From contig MZGW01000003.1 of the NCBI GenBank assembly GCA_002029295.1, positions 248,001-312,000 of the forward strand: 64,000 nucleotides of DNA, given 5' to 3'. Below are positions 56,068 to 64,000 of the stretch, one piece after another. Position 1 is the stretch's first letter. Each line of letters begins with the position of its first letter. Both the position numbers and the translations under genes were made by a program. The notes under the pieces were generated by a model that was given only the letters and a program-made list of their open reading frames with translations, had not been told where the DNA came from and made no database searches. The stretch comes from Alkalithermobacter paradoxus. GTDB lineage: Bacteria > Bacillota > Clostridia > Peptostreptococcales > Peptostreptococcaceae.

Positions 56068-56979
56068 TTATCTTAAAAAATCTATAAGAGTAGGCTGGAT
56101 AACTCTAGCTCCTATTGCAAGAGATGCTCTATATACACTTTCATACATATTCATTTTCATTATAGATTCTCCTATATCTGTATCTTCAGTTTCTGATAAT
56201 AATCTCGTGAAATTTATCTTAGTATCTTCTATTCTATTTCTTATTACTTCTATTGTAGATATTCTAGCTCCTATATCTCCTCTTAGCCTTAGTATATTAG
56301 ATATATTATCATCTATATCCTGTATACTATTAGATACCTCTAGATTATTCCCTCTTTCAAGGCTAGTTATGAGCTTGTCTATATCTGATATTAACTTTGG
56401 CTTATTATCATCTTGTATAGCACCGAATACTTCACTTCCTGTTAGGTTAACCTTAACTCTAGCTGATATTCCTATTTGGTATTCTATGTTCTGATTATTT
56501 AAATTTCCATAATCTATATTTACATTTACAGTTCCATCTTCATTTAGTAACTTCTGCTCTGTTGAAAATCCTGAAAATAAGTGTCTTCCTACGTAAGTGT
56601 CATTACCTGCCCTTATTATATGTTCCTTAAGCTGAACTACTTCAGCTTTTATCTTGTCCATATCATCAGGCGTTATAGTTCCATTAGATGCCTGAACAGT
56701 AAGTTCTCTTATCCTTTGTAATACATTATTTAATTCATTAAGCGAGTGCTCTGTTTTTTCAAGAATTGACTGTGCATCTCCTACATTTCTGTTGAACTGA
56801 TCATTCTGGGATATATCAGTTCTTATCTTTAATGACCTTGACACAGCTATAGGATCATCAGAAGGCTTGTGAATCCTCACTCCAGAAGCCAAGTCATTTT
56901 GAATTCTATCCATACGCTTTAGGTTATTGCTCATATTAAGCATCATTCTATTCATCATCATAGAGTTAGTAACTCTCAT
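56068..56979 (-). CDS. flgL: Hook-filament junction protein FlgL
   Basis: A 303-residue HAP3 protein. It begins MRVTNSMMMNRMMLNMSNNL, with flagellin-like ASGVRIHKPSDDPIAVSRSL near residue 28, and ends with ESVYRASLAIGARVIQPTLIDFL. The ATG after AGGTG is chosen over a GTG three codons upstream. It follows flgK by 15 bp. Confidence 0.95.
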   Translation of the reverse strand: MRVTNSMMMNRMMLNMSNNLKRMDRIQNDLASGVRIHKPSDDPIAVSRSLKIRTDISQNDQFNRNVGDAQSILEKTEHSLNELNNVLQRIRELTVQASNGTITPDDMDKIKAEVVQLKEHIIRAGNDTYVGRHLFSGFSTEQKLLNEDGTVNVNIDYGNLNNQNIEYQIGISARVKVNLTGSEVFGAIQDDNKPKLISDIDKLITSLERGNNLEVSNSIQDIDDNISNILRLRGDIGARISTIEVIRNRIEDTKINFTRLLSETEDTDIGESIMKMNMYESVYRASLAIGARVIQPTLIDFLR

Positions 56980-56994
56980 ATTTATCACCTATCC

Positions 56995-58470
56995 TTAAAG
57001 TCCTACTCTTCCTAACCTATTTATAATAACATCTACCATCTCATCCATTGCAGTTATCATTCTTGCAGCTGCATTGTATGAATGTTGGAATCTAACCATA
57101 TTTGCCATTTCTTCATCTAAAGAAACTCCTGATATAGATTGTCTTTGATTATCTACCTGATAAAGTAATACTTCTTGATTTTCAGTCATTCTTCTCGCTT
57201 CTTGAGCATCAACTCCTAGATTTGATACTAATGACTTTAAGAAATCGTCAGGAGATCCCCAAGCGAACATATTATGATTATCTCTTACTTCAGATAGTAA
57301 AAGTGCATTAGATCCATCTCCAGGTATACCCCTTCCATCTGGGTAGCTTGAGCTTGCAGCTGCTATATAATCAAGATCTTGCTCTATAAGATTTGATATT
57401 TTTATGCTTTTAGCTGGTACATCTCCTATTTCAAAGAAGTTATTTCCACTTCCTGCATCATCTAATCCATATCCCTTAGAGTGTTGATTATTAAATTGCT
57501 CTACAAATATCTTCGTAAATTCATTTAGCTTTTCTATATAATAAGGTATTCCTTTAGCTTTTCCATCTTCGTTATCTCTCATGTCAAGCTGAGCTTTTAG
57601 CTGCCCATTAAGGCCATCTACATTTATAGCTGATCCCGAATCCCATCTTAAAGTTCTAATTAAGAGCCCTGGGACATTAGGATGTTCTATTTGATTGTCT
57701 ATATTAAGCAAATCAACTTTATCGTGAGATACTAGTGCTTGTCCATTTATGAGTATACTCATTCGCCCTGATCCTGAATTTAACAAATTAGGATCTTTAA
57801 TTTCCGTCATCTCTACTTTAACAAGCTTTGAAAGTTCATCTATCAGAAGATTTCTTTGATCTCTAAGGTCATTTGCACTGCTTCCATCAAGCTCAAATCT
57901 ATATATAGCATCATTAAGTTTTGCTATATCCTTTGCATAGTTATTTATCTGAGATACTGTTGTTCTTATTGCAAAGTCCATATCTCTAGTCATTTTTTCA
58001 AACTGATTATACATATGATTTATAGTGTTAGAAAGAGCTATCCCTCTTTGTCTAACTAATGCTCTTACTGTAAGAGATGATGGGTCTTTGCTTAGTTCCT
58101 GTATAGAACCAAAGAATTCATCCATTACATTTCTTATACCACTATTACTAGGCTCATTTATTATAGCTTCTATCTCTGATAAAGTGTCGTATCTTGCTTT
58201 CCATTCTCCAAATGCATTATTCTCATTTCTATACTTAACATCCAAAAATTCATTTCTAACTTGAGTTACTGCTCTTGCTTCTACTCCAGCTCCTAACATA
58301 CCTCTTCCACCAGGAATAGCTAAAGGTGTAAGCTGTGATTGTTCTACCCTTTGCCTACTATATCCTGGTGTTTGTGCATTTGATATATTGTGTCCTACAA
58401 CGTCTAATGCTCTTTGTGCTGTAAATAGCCCCGATCTTGCTATATTAAATCCAAAGAAAGTGGATCTCAT
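56995..58470 (-). CDS. flgK: Hook-filament junction protein FlgK
   Basis: A 491-residue HAP1 protein. The N-terminal motif ALDVVGHNISNAQTPGYSRQRV near residue 23 is the rod/hook signature, and the C-terminus SLDEEMANMVRFQHSYNAAARMI is canonical. The ATG follows AAGGAG by 8 bases. It follows flgN by 12 bp. Confidence 0.95.
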   Translation of the reverse strand: MRSTFFGFNIARSGLFTAQRALDVVGHNISNAQTPGYSRQRVEQSQLTPLAIPGGRGMLGAGVEARAVTQVRNEFLDVKYRNENNAFGEWKARYDTLSEIEAIINEPSNSGIRNVMDEFFGSIQELSKDPSSLTVRALVRQRGIALSNTINHMYNQFEKMTRDMDFAIRTTVSQINNYAKDIAKLNDAIYRFELDGSSANDLRDQRNLLIDELSKLVKVEMTEIKDPNLLNSGSGRMSILINGQALVSHDKVDLLNIDNQIEHPNVPGLLIRTLRWDSGSAINVDGLNGQLKAQLDMRDNEDGKAKGIPYYIEKLNEFTKIFVEQFNNQHSKGYGLDDAGSGNNFFEIGDVPAKSIKISNLIEQDLDYIAAASSSYPDGRGIPGDGSNALLLSEVRDNHNMFAWGSPDDFLKSLVSNLGVDAQEARRMTENQEVLLYQVDNQRQSISGVSLDEEMANMVRFQHSYNAAARMITAMDEMVDVIINRLGRVGL

Positions 58471-58482
58471 ACTTTTCACTCC

Positions 58483-58968
58483 TTAATATTTTGCGTCAAA
58501 GAAATTTGTACTCGCTGAGCTTTCATTTGCTTTCTTGCTATAATTTTTAGGCTTTGGCTGACTCGTCAATAAATTAAAGTTAAGCTCTAGATATTCAATA
58601 GAAAGTTCTAAAAGCTTATTGTTAAGATCATTTATGTCTTTTAGCTCTGATAGTATACTTCTTAACTTATCTCCCTTTTCCTTTATTATATTAGCTTTAT
58701 CACTGTCTATTTTATCTACTATTTCTGTTATGCTAGTTACTTTATCTACATTAAGATCTCTTTCTATATTAGAAATTACCGCTCCTCTTAACTTTTCAAA
58801 TGTTATAACTTTCTTTACTAAACCTTGCTCCTGTGATGCTATGTGATTTAGCTTTTTAGTATCGTTATTTATTATTGCCTCTTTCTTTTCTTTCGAAAGG
58901 TCACGAAGCTTTTCATTTAGGATTATCTGCTCATTAAGTATTTCTATAAATTGGTCTATAGAGTGCAT
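58483..58968 (-). CDS. flgN: Flagellar export chaperone FlgN
   Basis: A 161-residue helical chaperone for FlgK and FlgL. It begins MHSIDQFIEILNEQIILNEKL and has KKLNHIASQEQGLVKKVITFEKLR near residue 40, the FlgN pattern; the C-terminus is short and disordered. The ATG with GGAG 9 bases upstream is preferred; two earlier in-frame starts exist. It lies directly between flgM and flgK. Confidence 0.88.
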   Translation of the reverse strand: MHSIDQFIEILNEQIILNEKLRDLSKEKKEAIINNDTKKLNHIASQEQGLVKKVITFEKLRGAVISNIERDLNVDKVTSITEIVDKIDSDKANIIKEKGDKLRSILSELKDINDLNNKLLELSIEYLELNFNLLTSQPKPKNYSKKANESSASTNFFDAKY

Positions 58969-58984
58969 ATTAAACATCTCCAAA

Positions 58985-59254
58985 CTATATTTTGTTATTT
59001 ATGATGGCATGTGCTAACTTTTCTATATCTACTGAGTAGTTTCCGCTTTGTATTTGCGCTTTTATTTCCTCTACTTTGTCTAATCTAATATCCGGTATAT
59101 CCTTTATAGCATTCATTGCCATTTGAAAGTCTTTTCCTACTTGAGAGATTTCTATTTTGTCTTCTTTCTGTTGAGGTTTTGTTACACTTTGTGCTTTTGT
59201 TTTGCTATATGCCTTCATAACGTTTTGAATATTACTTACTCCACTTATTTTCAT
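58985..59254 (-). CDS. flgM: Anti-sigma-28 factor FlgM
   Basis: An 89-residue inhibitor of the flagellar sigma factor. The disordered N-terminus (MKISGVSNIQNVMKAYSKTK) is followed by the binding region DIRLDKVEEIKAQIQSGNYSVDIEKLAHAI near residue 55. It heads flgM-flgN-flgK-flgL-fliW-csrA. Its sigma-28 promoter is embedded in a hairpin with a T run that reaches the start codon, an unusual overlap of terminator, promoter and ribosome site. Confidence 0.95.
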   Translation of the reverse strand: MKISGVSNIQNVMKAYSKTKAQSVTKPQQKEDKIEISQVGKDFQMAMNAIKDIPDIRLDKVEEIKAQIQSGNYSVDIEKLAHAIINNKI

Positions 59255-59259
59255 AAAAA

Positions 59260-59315
59260 AAACACTCCTCGTATTAAGTCTTCATATTATTATTATCGAC
59301 CGAAGGAGTGTTTTC
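59260..59315 (-). terminator. Terminator-like hairpin overlapping the flgM promoter and ribosome site
   Basis: Minus strand: AAAACACTCCT(T)CG pairs with CGAGGAGTGTTTT (about 13 bp, one bulge, ~27-base loop), then a T run up to the ATG. The 3' arm contains the AGGAG ribosome site of flgM; the 5' arm is the spacer of the sigma-28 promoter. Confidence 0.8.
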
Positions 59316-59319
59316 TTTA
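59293..59319 (-). promoter_or_regulatory. Sigma-28 promoter of flgM
   Basis: Minus strand: TAAAGAAA (59312-59319), 11 bp, GTCGATAA (59293-59300). Confidence 0.9.
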
Positions 59320-59333
59320 CCCTATATTTACAT

Positions 59334-59729
59334 TTATTTTTTACCTTTTGATATATGATAAATGCCTTTTTCTTTCTTAGATGCACTTATAGACTTTGCT
59401 GCATTTGATAATTCTTTTTGAAGCTCAGTTTTACATTTTTGGCAATATTTTCCACTCTTAATGCTTTTTCCGCACCTTTCACAAGAAAGAATTGCATTAG
59501 CTTCATCTGCTATTTCGATTCTTTCTTCTTTAAGAAACTTTAGTATCTTTTTTTCTGATACTCCTGTTTCTTCTGAAACTTCCTTGACTGTAGCTCCTGG
59601 ATTATCATAAAGATAATCTCTAACTTTTATGAAATCATCATGATCATCATCTCTACATTTTGAACAATACTGTTCACCATTTACACTTCCAAATGCCCTT
59701 CCACATTTTCTGCAGTTTATAAGCTCCAT
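59334..59729 (-). CDS. yvyF: YvyF family flagellar-operon protein
   Basis: A 131-residue protein with two zinc-ribbon-like modules, CRKCGRAFGSVNGEQYCSKC near residue 6 and CERCGKSIKSGKYCQKC near 83. Between them lies a helix-turn-helix-like segment (NPGATVKEVSEETGVSEKKILKFL). It matches the TIGR03826-type protein found between comFC and flgM in many Firmicutes. A regulatory role in motility has been proposed, but its target is not known to me. It is 11 bp after comFC. Confidence 0.88.
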   Translation of the reverse strand: MELINCRKCGRAFGSVNGEQYCSKCRDDDHDDFIKVRDYLYDNPGATVKEVSEETGVSEKKILKFLKEERIEIADEANAILSCERCGKSIKSGKYCQKCKTELQKELSNAAKSISASKKEKGIYHISKGKK

Positions 59730-59740
59730 GTAACCACTCC

Positions 59741-60466
59741 TTAATATATATTTCTTCCACTTGCAAATGACAATGCATATACTTTGTTTGCTCCGTTATT
59801 TTTTAAAATTTTTGCAATTTCACTGCTAGTAGTACCTGTAGTAAATATATCGTCAATTAATAATATATCTTTTGATACTATTTTATATTTTTCTTTAGAT
59901 ATAGTGAATGAATCCTTAAGCTCAATTTCTCTTTCAAATTTTGATAGTTTAGAAAGAAATCTTGTATCTTTATTTCTTATAACTATATCTAAAACTTCTT
60001 TATCCATAAATTTACCCAAATTCTTTGATATTAAAAACGCTTGATTAAATCCTCTCTTATTTTTTCTATTTTTATGGAGTGGAACAGGAACTATATAATC
60101 AAAATATATTCCTTCATAATGTATCTTATCTTTCATAATCTGTGCTATAGGATATGACAAGAAAGTATTTCCGCCGTACTTAAAAGAATATATTATCTTG
60201 TGTATATTATCATCATAAACAGTGCAACAAAATCCTCTATCAAAGTTGTATTCCTTATCACTACATACAGGGCATAAATCTTCTTTATAAAAATCAGTAA
60301 GAACCTTTCCACATCTATAGCAGCTATTTGTTATAAATTTTATTTCACGAAAGCAATCTTTACAAAGAGAATAAGAATTGCCTTTATCTATAGGACATTT
60401 ACATACTATGCACTTAATATTTCTAGGATATATATAATCTAGAAAAATATCTAGCATATCACTCAC
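59741..60466 (-). CDS. comFC: ComF family protein
   Basis: A 241-residue protein with an N-terminal zinc-binding part (CIVCKCPIDKG, CYRCGKVL, CPVCSD) and a C-terminal phosphoribosyltransferase domain with the PRPP motif DILLIDDIFTTGTTSSEIAK near residue 196. ComFC functions in uptake and processing of transforming DNA. It overlaps recD2 by 8 bases; GTG at 60466 or ATG at 60457 may start it, as neither has a clear ribosome site. Confidence 0.9.
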   Translation of the reverse strand: MSDMLDIFLDYIYPRNIKCIVCKCPIDKGNSYSLCKDCFREIKFITNSCYRCGKVLTDFYKEDLCPVCSDKEYNFDRGFCCTVYDDNIHKIIYSFKYGGNTFLSYPIAQIMKDKIHYEGIYFDYIVPVPLHKNRKNKRGFNQAFLISKNLGKFMDKEVLDIVIRNKDTRFLSKLSKFEREIELKDSFTISKEKYKIVSKDILLIDDIFTTGTTSSEIAKILKNNGANKVYALSFASGRNIY

Positions 60467-62687
60467 TCTTTTCTATTATCCCTTCATCCCTGAACATAGA
60501 AAGCTTTCCTTTAAGATTAGAGTATCTATCATATATCTTATTATTTTTTATCATATAATTTAGATATTTGATATCTCCAACTAATACAACAAGTCTTTTT
60601 GCCCTTGTAACTCCAGTATAAAGGAGATTTCTAGTAAGTAGCATAGGAGGTGCCCATGCCATAGGCATAATAACAATAGGAAATTCACTTCCCTGACTTT
60701 TGTGTATTGTTGTGCAAAAACTATGATCAAGCTCATCTAGTTCACTGTATTCATATTTTACAATTTTGCTTTCATCAAATATTACATGTATAGTTTTTTC
60801 TTCTTTATTTATATAATATACATACCCTATATCTCCGTTGTATATCCCTTCCCCTTTTTCACTTTCATCTTCAGTTTCCCATTTTTTATTATAGTTGTTT
60901 TTTATTTGCATTACCTTATCGCCTACTCTAAATATCCTATTTTGAAAAACCTCCTCAGTCTTTAGTCTATCCTTTGGATTGAGTACCTTTTGGAGTTCAT
61001 TATTTAAGTTTATAACTCCTAGATCACCTTTTCTCATAGGAGATAGTATCTGTATATCTTTAATTTTGTTCACTTTGTAATACTCTGGTAGTCTTTTATC
61101 AACAAGGTGTAATATTTCCTTTACTATATCTTCGTTATTAGTTCTTTGTATAAAATAAAAGTCCTTATCTTTTTGATTTAGCAGCAAACTTTCTCCTTTA
61201 TTTATTTTGTGTGCGTTTACTACTATCATACTTTCTTTGGCTTGTCTAAATATTTCATCTAATTTTACTACTGGAACTATTTGTGAATCTATTATATCTC
61301 TAAGTACATTACCTGCACCAACTGAAGGTAGCTGATCGCTATCTCCAACTAATATAACTCTAGTTCCTACTTTTATCGCTTTAAGTAAGCTATACATAAG
61401 AACAACATCAACCATAGATACTTCATCTATTATTACAACATCAGCTTCTAGTGGGTCATCTTCACTTTTCATAAATACAAATTCATCATCATCTTGAGAG
61501 TATCCCATCTCTAAGAGCCTGTGTATTGTCTTTGCTTCTTTATTTGTTGTTTCGCTCATTCTCTTTGCAGCTCTTCCTGTTGGGGCAGCGAGAAGTATTT
61601 CCATGTTTAGATTTTCAAATAGCTTTATTATTGTATTTATAGTTGTTGTCTTTCCAGTTCCTGGACCTCCTGTTAGTACGAATACACCTTTTTCTAGAGC
61701 TTTTGTAACTGCATCTTTTTGATTTTTGGCAAGTGATATATCCTCACTTTCTTCTATCTTCTTTATTTCTTCATCTATATCTATCTCTAGTTTTTCAAAT
61801 TCATGCTGTGATAGCTGTATTATTTTTCTGCATACTCCATTCTCACTTATATAGTAAGGTAGTAAGTATATATTTTCTTCACTGTATCCTTTTTCTATTT
61901 GAATTTGATGGTCTAGTGCAAGTGATGTTATTTCATCTTTTATATAATTTTCTTCTATTTCTAATATTTTTCTTGCTTCACTTACTAATTTACTTCTTGG
62001 AAGAAATGTATGACCTTCTCCTAGGCTCTGATTTAGTGTGTATATTATTCCTTGCATTATTCTATCTTTTGAATATGGGCTTATTCCAATTTTTTTTGCT
62101 ATATCATCTGCTAATTTAAATCCTATTCCTCTTATATCTTGTGCTAGTCTGTATGGATTTTCTTTAACTATTTTAAGTGAATTACTTTTGTATCTTTTGT
62201 ATATTCTAAGACAGTAGTTAGCCCCTATTCCAAATGATGCTAGGTTTATTATTAGATTTCTAAGTTCTCTTTCTTTTTCAAAGCTTTCTCCTATTTGCTC
62301 TGCTTTTTTTATTCCTATGCCATCTATTTGTGTTAGCAACTGTGGACTTCTTTGTATTATATCTATAGTATCTACTCCGAACTTTTGAACTATTTTTTCT
62401 GCTATTTTAGGCCCTATACCCTTTATCATTCCTGATGATAAATAAGCTATTATTCCATCTACTGAAGATGGAGTATCTATCATGAATGATTCAACTTCAA
62501 ATTGAGGCCCATATATTTTATGATTTATCCATTTTCCATTTACTTTTATAGTTTCTCCAATAGATAATGTCGGCAAACACCCAACTATAGTTATTTCATC
62601 ATCATTAGTTTCAAGTGTTGCAACTGTGTATCCATTATCTTCATTTTTGAATATTATTTCATTTATCATACCTTTTATGTTTTCCAT
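60459..62687 (-). CDS. recD2: RecD2-type DNA helicase
   Basis: A 742-residue SF1B helicase with 5'-3' polarity used in recombination and repair. N-terminal OB-like and helix-hairpin-helix parts (IKGIGPKIAEKIVQKFG near residue 90, IDGIGIKKAEQIG near 121) precede the motor: Walker A LTGGPGTGKTTTINTI near 342, IIDEVSMVDV near 420, GDSDQLPSVGAGNVL near 447, and the C-terminal FCTTIHKSQGSEFPIV near 665. RecBC partners are absent, fitting RecD2. It heads the recD2-comFC-yvyF run. Confidence 0.95.
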   Translation of the reverse strand: MENIKGMINEIIFKNEDNGYTVATLETNDDEITIVGCLPTLSIGETIKVNGKWINHKIYGPQFEVESFMIDTPSSVDGIIAYLSSGMIKGIGPKIAEKIVQKFGVDTIDIIQRSPQLLTQIDGIGIKKAEQIGESFEKERELRNLIINLASFGIGANYCLRIYKRYKSNSLKIVKENPYRLAQDIRGIGFKLADDIAKKIGISPYSKDRIMQGIIYTLNQSLGEGHTFLPRSKLVSEARKILEIEENYIKDEITSLALDHQIQIEKGYSEENIYLLPYYISENGVCRKIIQLSQHEFEKLEIDIDEEIKKIEESEDISLAKNQKDAVTKALEKGVFVLTGGPGTGKTTTINTIIKLFENLNMEILLAAPTGRAAKRMSETTNKEAKTIHRLLEMGYSQDDDEFVFMKSEDDPLEADVVIIDEVSMVDVVLMYSLLKAIKVGTRVILVGDSDQLPSVGAGNVLRDIIDSQIVPVVKLDEIFRQAKESMIVVNAHKINKGESLLLNQKDKDFYFIQRTNNEDIVKEILHLVDKRLPEYYKVNKIKDIQILSPMRKGDLGVINLNNELQKVLNPKDRLKTEEVFQNRIFRVGDKVMQIKNNYNKKWETEDESEKGEGIYNGDIGYVYYINKEEKTIHVIFDESKIVKYEYSELDELDHSFCTTIHKSQGSEFPIVIMPMAWAPPMLLTRNLLYTGVTRAKRLVVLVGDIKYLNYMIKNNKIYDRYSNLKGKLSMFRDEGIIEKSE

Positions 62688-62736
62688 AAATACACCTCTG
62701 TTTAATACCTATAAAGGTATTATACCAAAAAACAGA

Positions 62737-62765
62737 AAATACCCGATATCAAATATCGGGTATTT
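62737..62765 (-). terminator. Terminator of metK
   Basis: AAATACCCGATAT / ATATCGGGTATTT, a perfect 13-bp stem with a three-base loop and T-rich 3' sequence, lies directly after the metK stop. Confidence 0.92.
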
Positions 62766-62769
62766 AAAA

Positions 62770-63960
62770 TTATTCTCCTAAAGCTTCTTTTCTTAATATT
62801 TCAGCTTTATCAGTTTTTTCCCAAGGAACATCTATGTCAGTTCTTCCGAAGTGTCCGTAAGCTGCTGTTTGTCTGTATATAGGTCTTCTAAGATCTAAGT
62901 TTTTGATTATTGCTCCTGGTCTTAAGTCAAAGTGCTTTTTAACAAGCTCTACTAATTTCTCTTCTGATACTTTTCCTGTTCCAAAAGTTTCAACTAGTAT
63001 AGATACAGGCTCTGCAACTCCTATTGCGTAAGCAAGTTCTAACTCACACTTGTCTGCAAGTCCAGCTGCTACTATATTTTTAGCTACGTATCTAGCTGCG
63101 TATGCTGCTGATCTATCAACTTTAGTTGGATCTTTTCCAGAGAATGCTCCACCACCGTGTCTTGCATATCCACCGTAAGTATCAACTATTATCTTTCTTC
63201 CTGTAAGTCCTGCATCACCTTGAGGTCCACCGATAACGAATCTTCCTGTTGGGTTGATTAGGAATCTAGTATTTTTATCTAATAGATTTGAAGGAACAAC
63301 TTTATTTATAACGTGCTCTATCATATCTCTTTCTATTGTAGCATGGTCTACTTCTGGTCCATGTTGAGTTGATATAACTATAGTATCTACTCTAACTGGC
63401 TTGTCATCATGGTACTCTACAGTTACCTGAGTTTTTCCATCTGGTCTTAAGTAAGCTAATGTTCCATTTTTTCTAACATCTGATAATCTCTTAGCTAATT
63501 TGTGAGATAATGATATTGGAAGTGGCATAAGCTCTGGAGTTTCATTACAAGCGAATCCAAACATTATACCTTGGTCCCCAGCTCCTACTGCTTCAACTTC
63601 GTCTTTCATTTCTCCTTTTTTGCTTTCTAAAGCTTCATTAACTCCCATTGCTATATCAGGAGATTGCTCATCTATAGAAGTAAGTACAGCACAAGTGTCG
63701 CAGTCAAATCCATACTTAGCTCTTGTGTACCCTATTTCTTCTATTGTATTTCTAACTACTTTAGGGATATCTACATACTCACTAGTTGTAATTTCCCCAG
63801 CTATTAATACAAGTCCTGTAGTAACGCTAGTTTCACAAGCAACTCTAGCTTGAGGGTCTTTTGCTAATATAGCGTCTAATATAGAGTCAGATATTTGGTC
63901 ACAGATTTTATCCGGATGTCCTTCTGTAACAGATTCTGAAGTGAATAATCTTTTTAACAT
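62770..63960 (-). CDS. metK: S-adenosylmethionine synthetase
   Basis: Makes SAM from methionine and ATP. The 396-residue enzyme is canonical: [20 protein letters not shown] at the start, [12 protein letters not shown] near residue 116, [21 protein letters not shown] near 244 and [19 protein letters not shown] near 267. An AGGAGG ribosome site precedes it. Only 40 bases of upstream sequence are visible, so a SAM riboswitch or other leader cannot be assessed. Confidence 0.98.
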   Translation of the reverse strand: MLKRLFTSESVTEGHPDKICDQISDSILDAILAKDPQARVACETSVTTGLVLIAGEITTSEYVDIPKVVRNTIEEIGYTRAKYGFDCDTCAVLTSIDEQSPDIAMGVNEALESKKGEMKDEVEAVGAGDQGIMFGFACNETPELMPLPISLSHKLAKRLSDVRKNGTLAYLRPDGKTQVTVEYHDDKPVRVDTIVISTQHGPEVDHATIERDMIEHVINKVVPSNLLDKNTRFLINPTGRFVIGGPQGDAGLTGRKIIVDTYGGYARHGGGAFSGKDPTKVDRSAAYAARYVAKNIVAAGLADKCELELAYAIGVAEPVSILVETFGTGKVSEEKLVELVKKHFDLRPGAIIKNLDLRRPIYRQTAAYGHFGRTDIDVPWEKTDKAEILRKEALGE

Positions 63961-64000
63961 TTGTTTGCCTCCTTTATCATTTCTTCATTTAGTATTACCT

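Noticed and set aside
63961-64000. SAM riboswitch before metK
   Set aside because: Only 40 bases are visible, too few to judge.

Overview
This window looks like a chromosomal segment of a low-GC, motile, anaerobic Firmicute of class Clostridia. The flagellar gene order and promoter style best fit Peptostreptococcaceae or a close relative; this placement is inference from gene content only. Evidence: A+T-rich DNA, GGAGG ribosome sites, a CIRCE-controlled groESL, the redox repressor Rex, a two-cluster ferredoxin, a GlpA/FAD-oxidoreductase/DUF1667 glycerol-3-phosphate system and catabolic-type glutamate dehydrogenase. Most genes lie on the minus strand. No rRNA, tRNA, CRISPR, prophage or insertion sequence was seen.

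Layout. 1-10 kb: larB, arginase, groESL, cardiolipin synthase, 8-oxoguanine glycosylase, cobT, a GNAT enzyme, a CheY-like regulator and a tandem pair of deoxynucleoside kinases. 10-15.8 kb: a complete pyrBICFKDE operon behind a PyrR attenuator, with a second PyrR motif next to the pyrB ribosome site. 15.8-18.5 kb: an HPr-like protein without its histidine, gdhA and an unrecognised P-loop protein. 18.5-26.3 kb: glycerol uptake and oxidation (glpF, glpK, glpA-like, FAD oxidoreductase, DUF1667) with two sequence-related terminator leaders and the antiterminator GlpP nearby, plus arsR-acr3. 26.4-32.8 kb: ferredoxin, Rex, an ABC-F protein, biotin transporter bioY with a BirA-type operator, and the tRNA t6A genes tsaE-tsaB-rimI-tsaD. 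32.8-40.4 kb: tex, two soluble histidine kinases sharing an unusual N-terminal domain, an amidohydrolase and a RibU-like transporter. 40.5-46.2 kb: a second flagellin module (large flagellin, FliS-like chaperone, a FliK-like giant, a 45-residue protein) and divergent yaaR. 46.3-50.7 kb: prfB with its programmed frameshift, secA, hpf. 50.7-51.4 kb: the only long gene-free stretch, holding a cluster of DnaA boxes and a structured RNA that is probably the raiA RNA. 51.4-60.5 kb: the late flagellar cluster (flgM, flgN, flgK, flgL, fliW, csrA, fliC, flaG, fliD, fliS, fliT-like), in the same order as the Bacillus comF-hag-secA-prfB region, preceded by recD2, comFC and yvyF. The window ends with metK.

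Regulation is unusually readable. Six sigma-28 promoters share one design (TAAA-type -35, exactly 11 bp, then a CGATAA/T core) and precede flgM, fliC, flaG-fliD, the second flagellin, the FliK-like gene and yaaR. The fliC leader carries two CsrA-type sites, matching the FliW-CsrA-flagellin circuit encoded just upstream. The most novel observations are a 99-bp repeat present twice (each copy beside a terminator and each with a perfect DnaA box in a hairpin loop), the DnaA-box cluster between raiA RNA and hpf, and a flgM promoter nested inside a terminator that could also hide the flgM ribosome site in read-through RNA.
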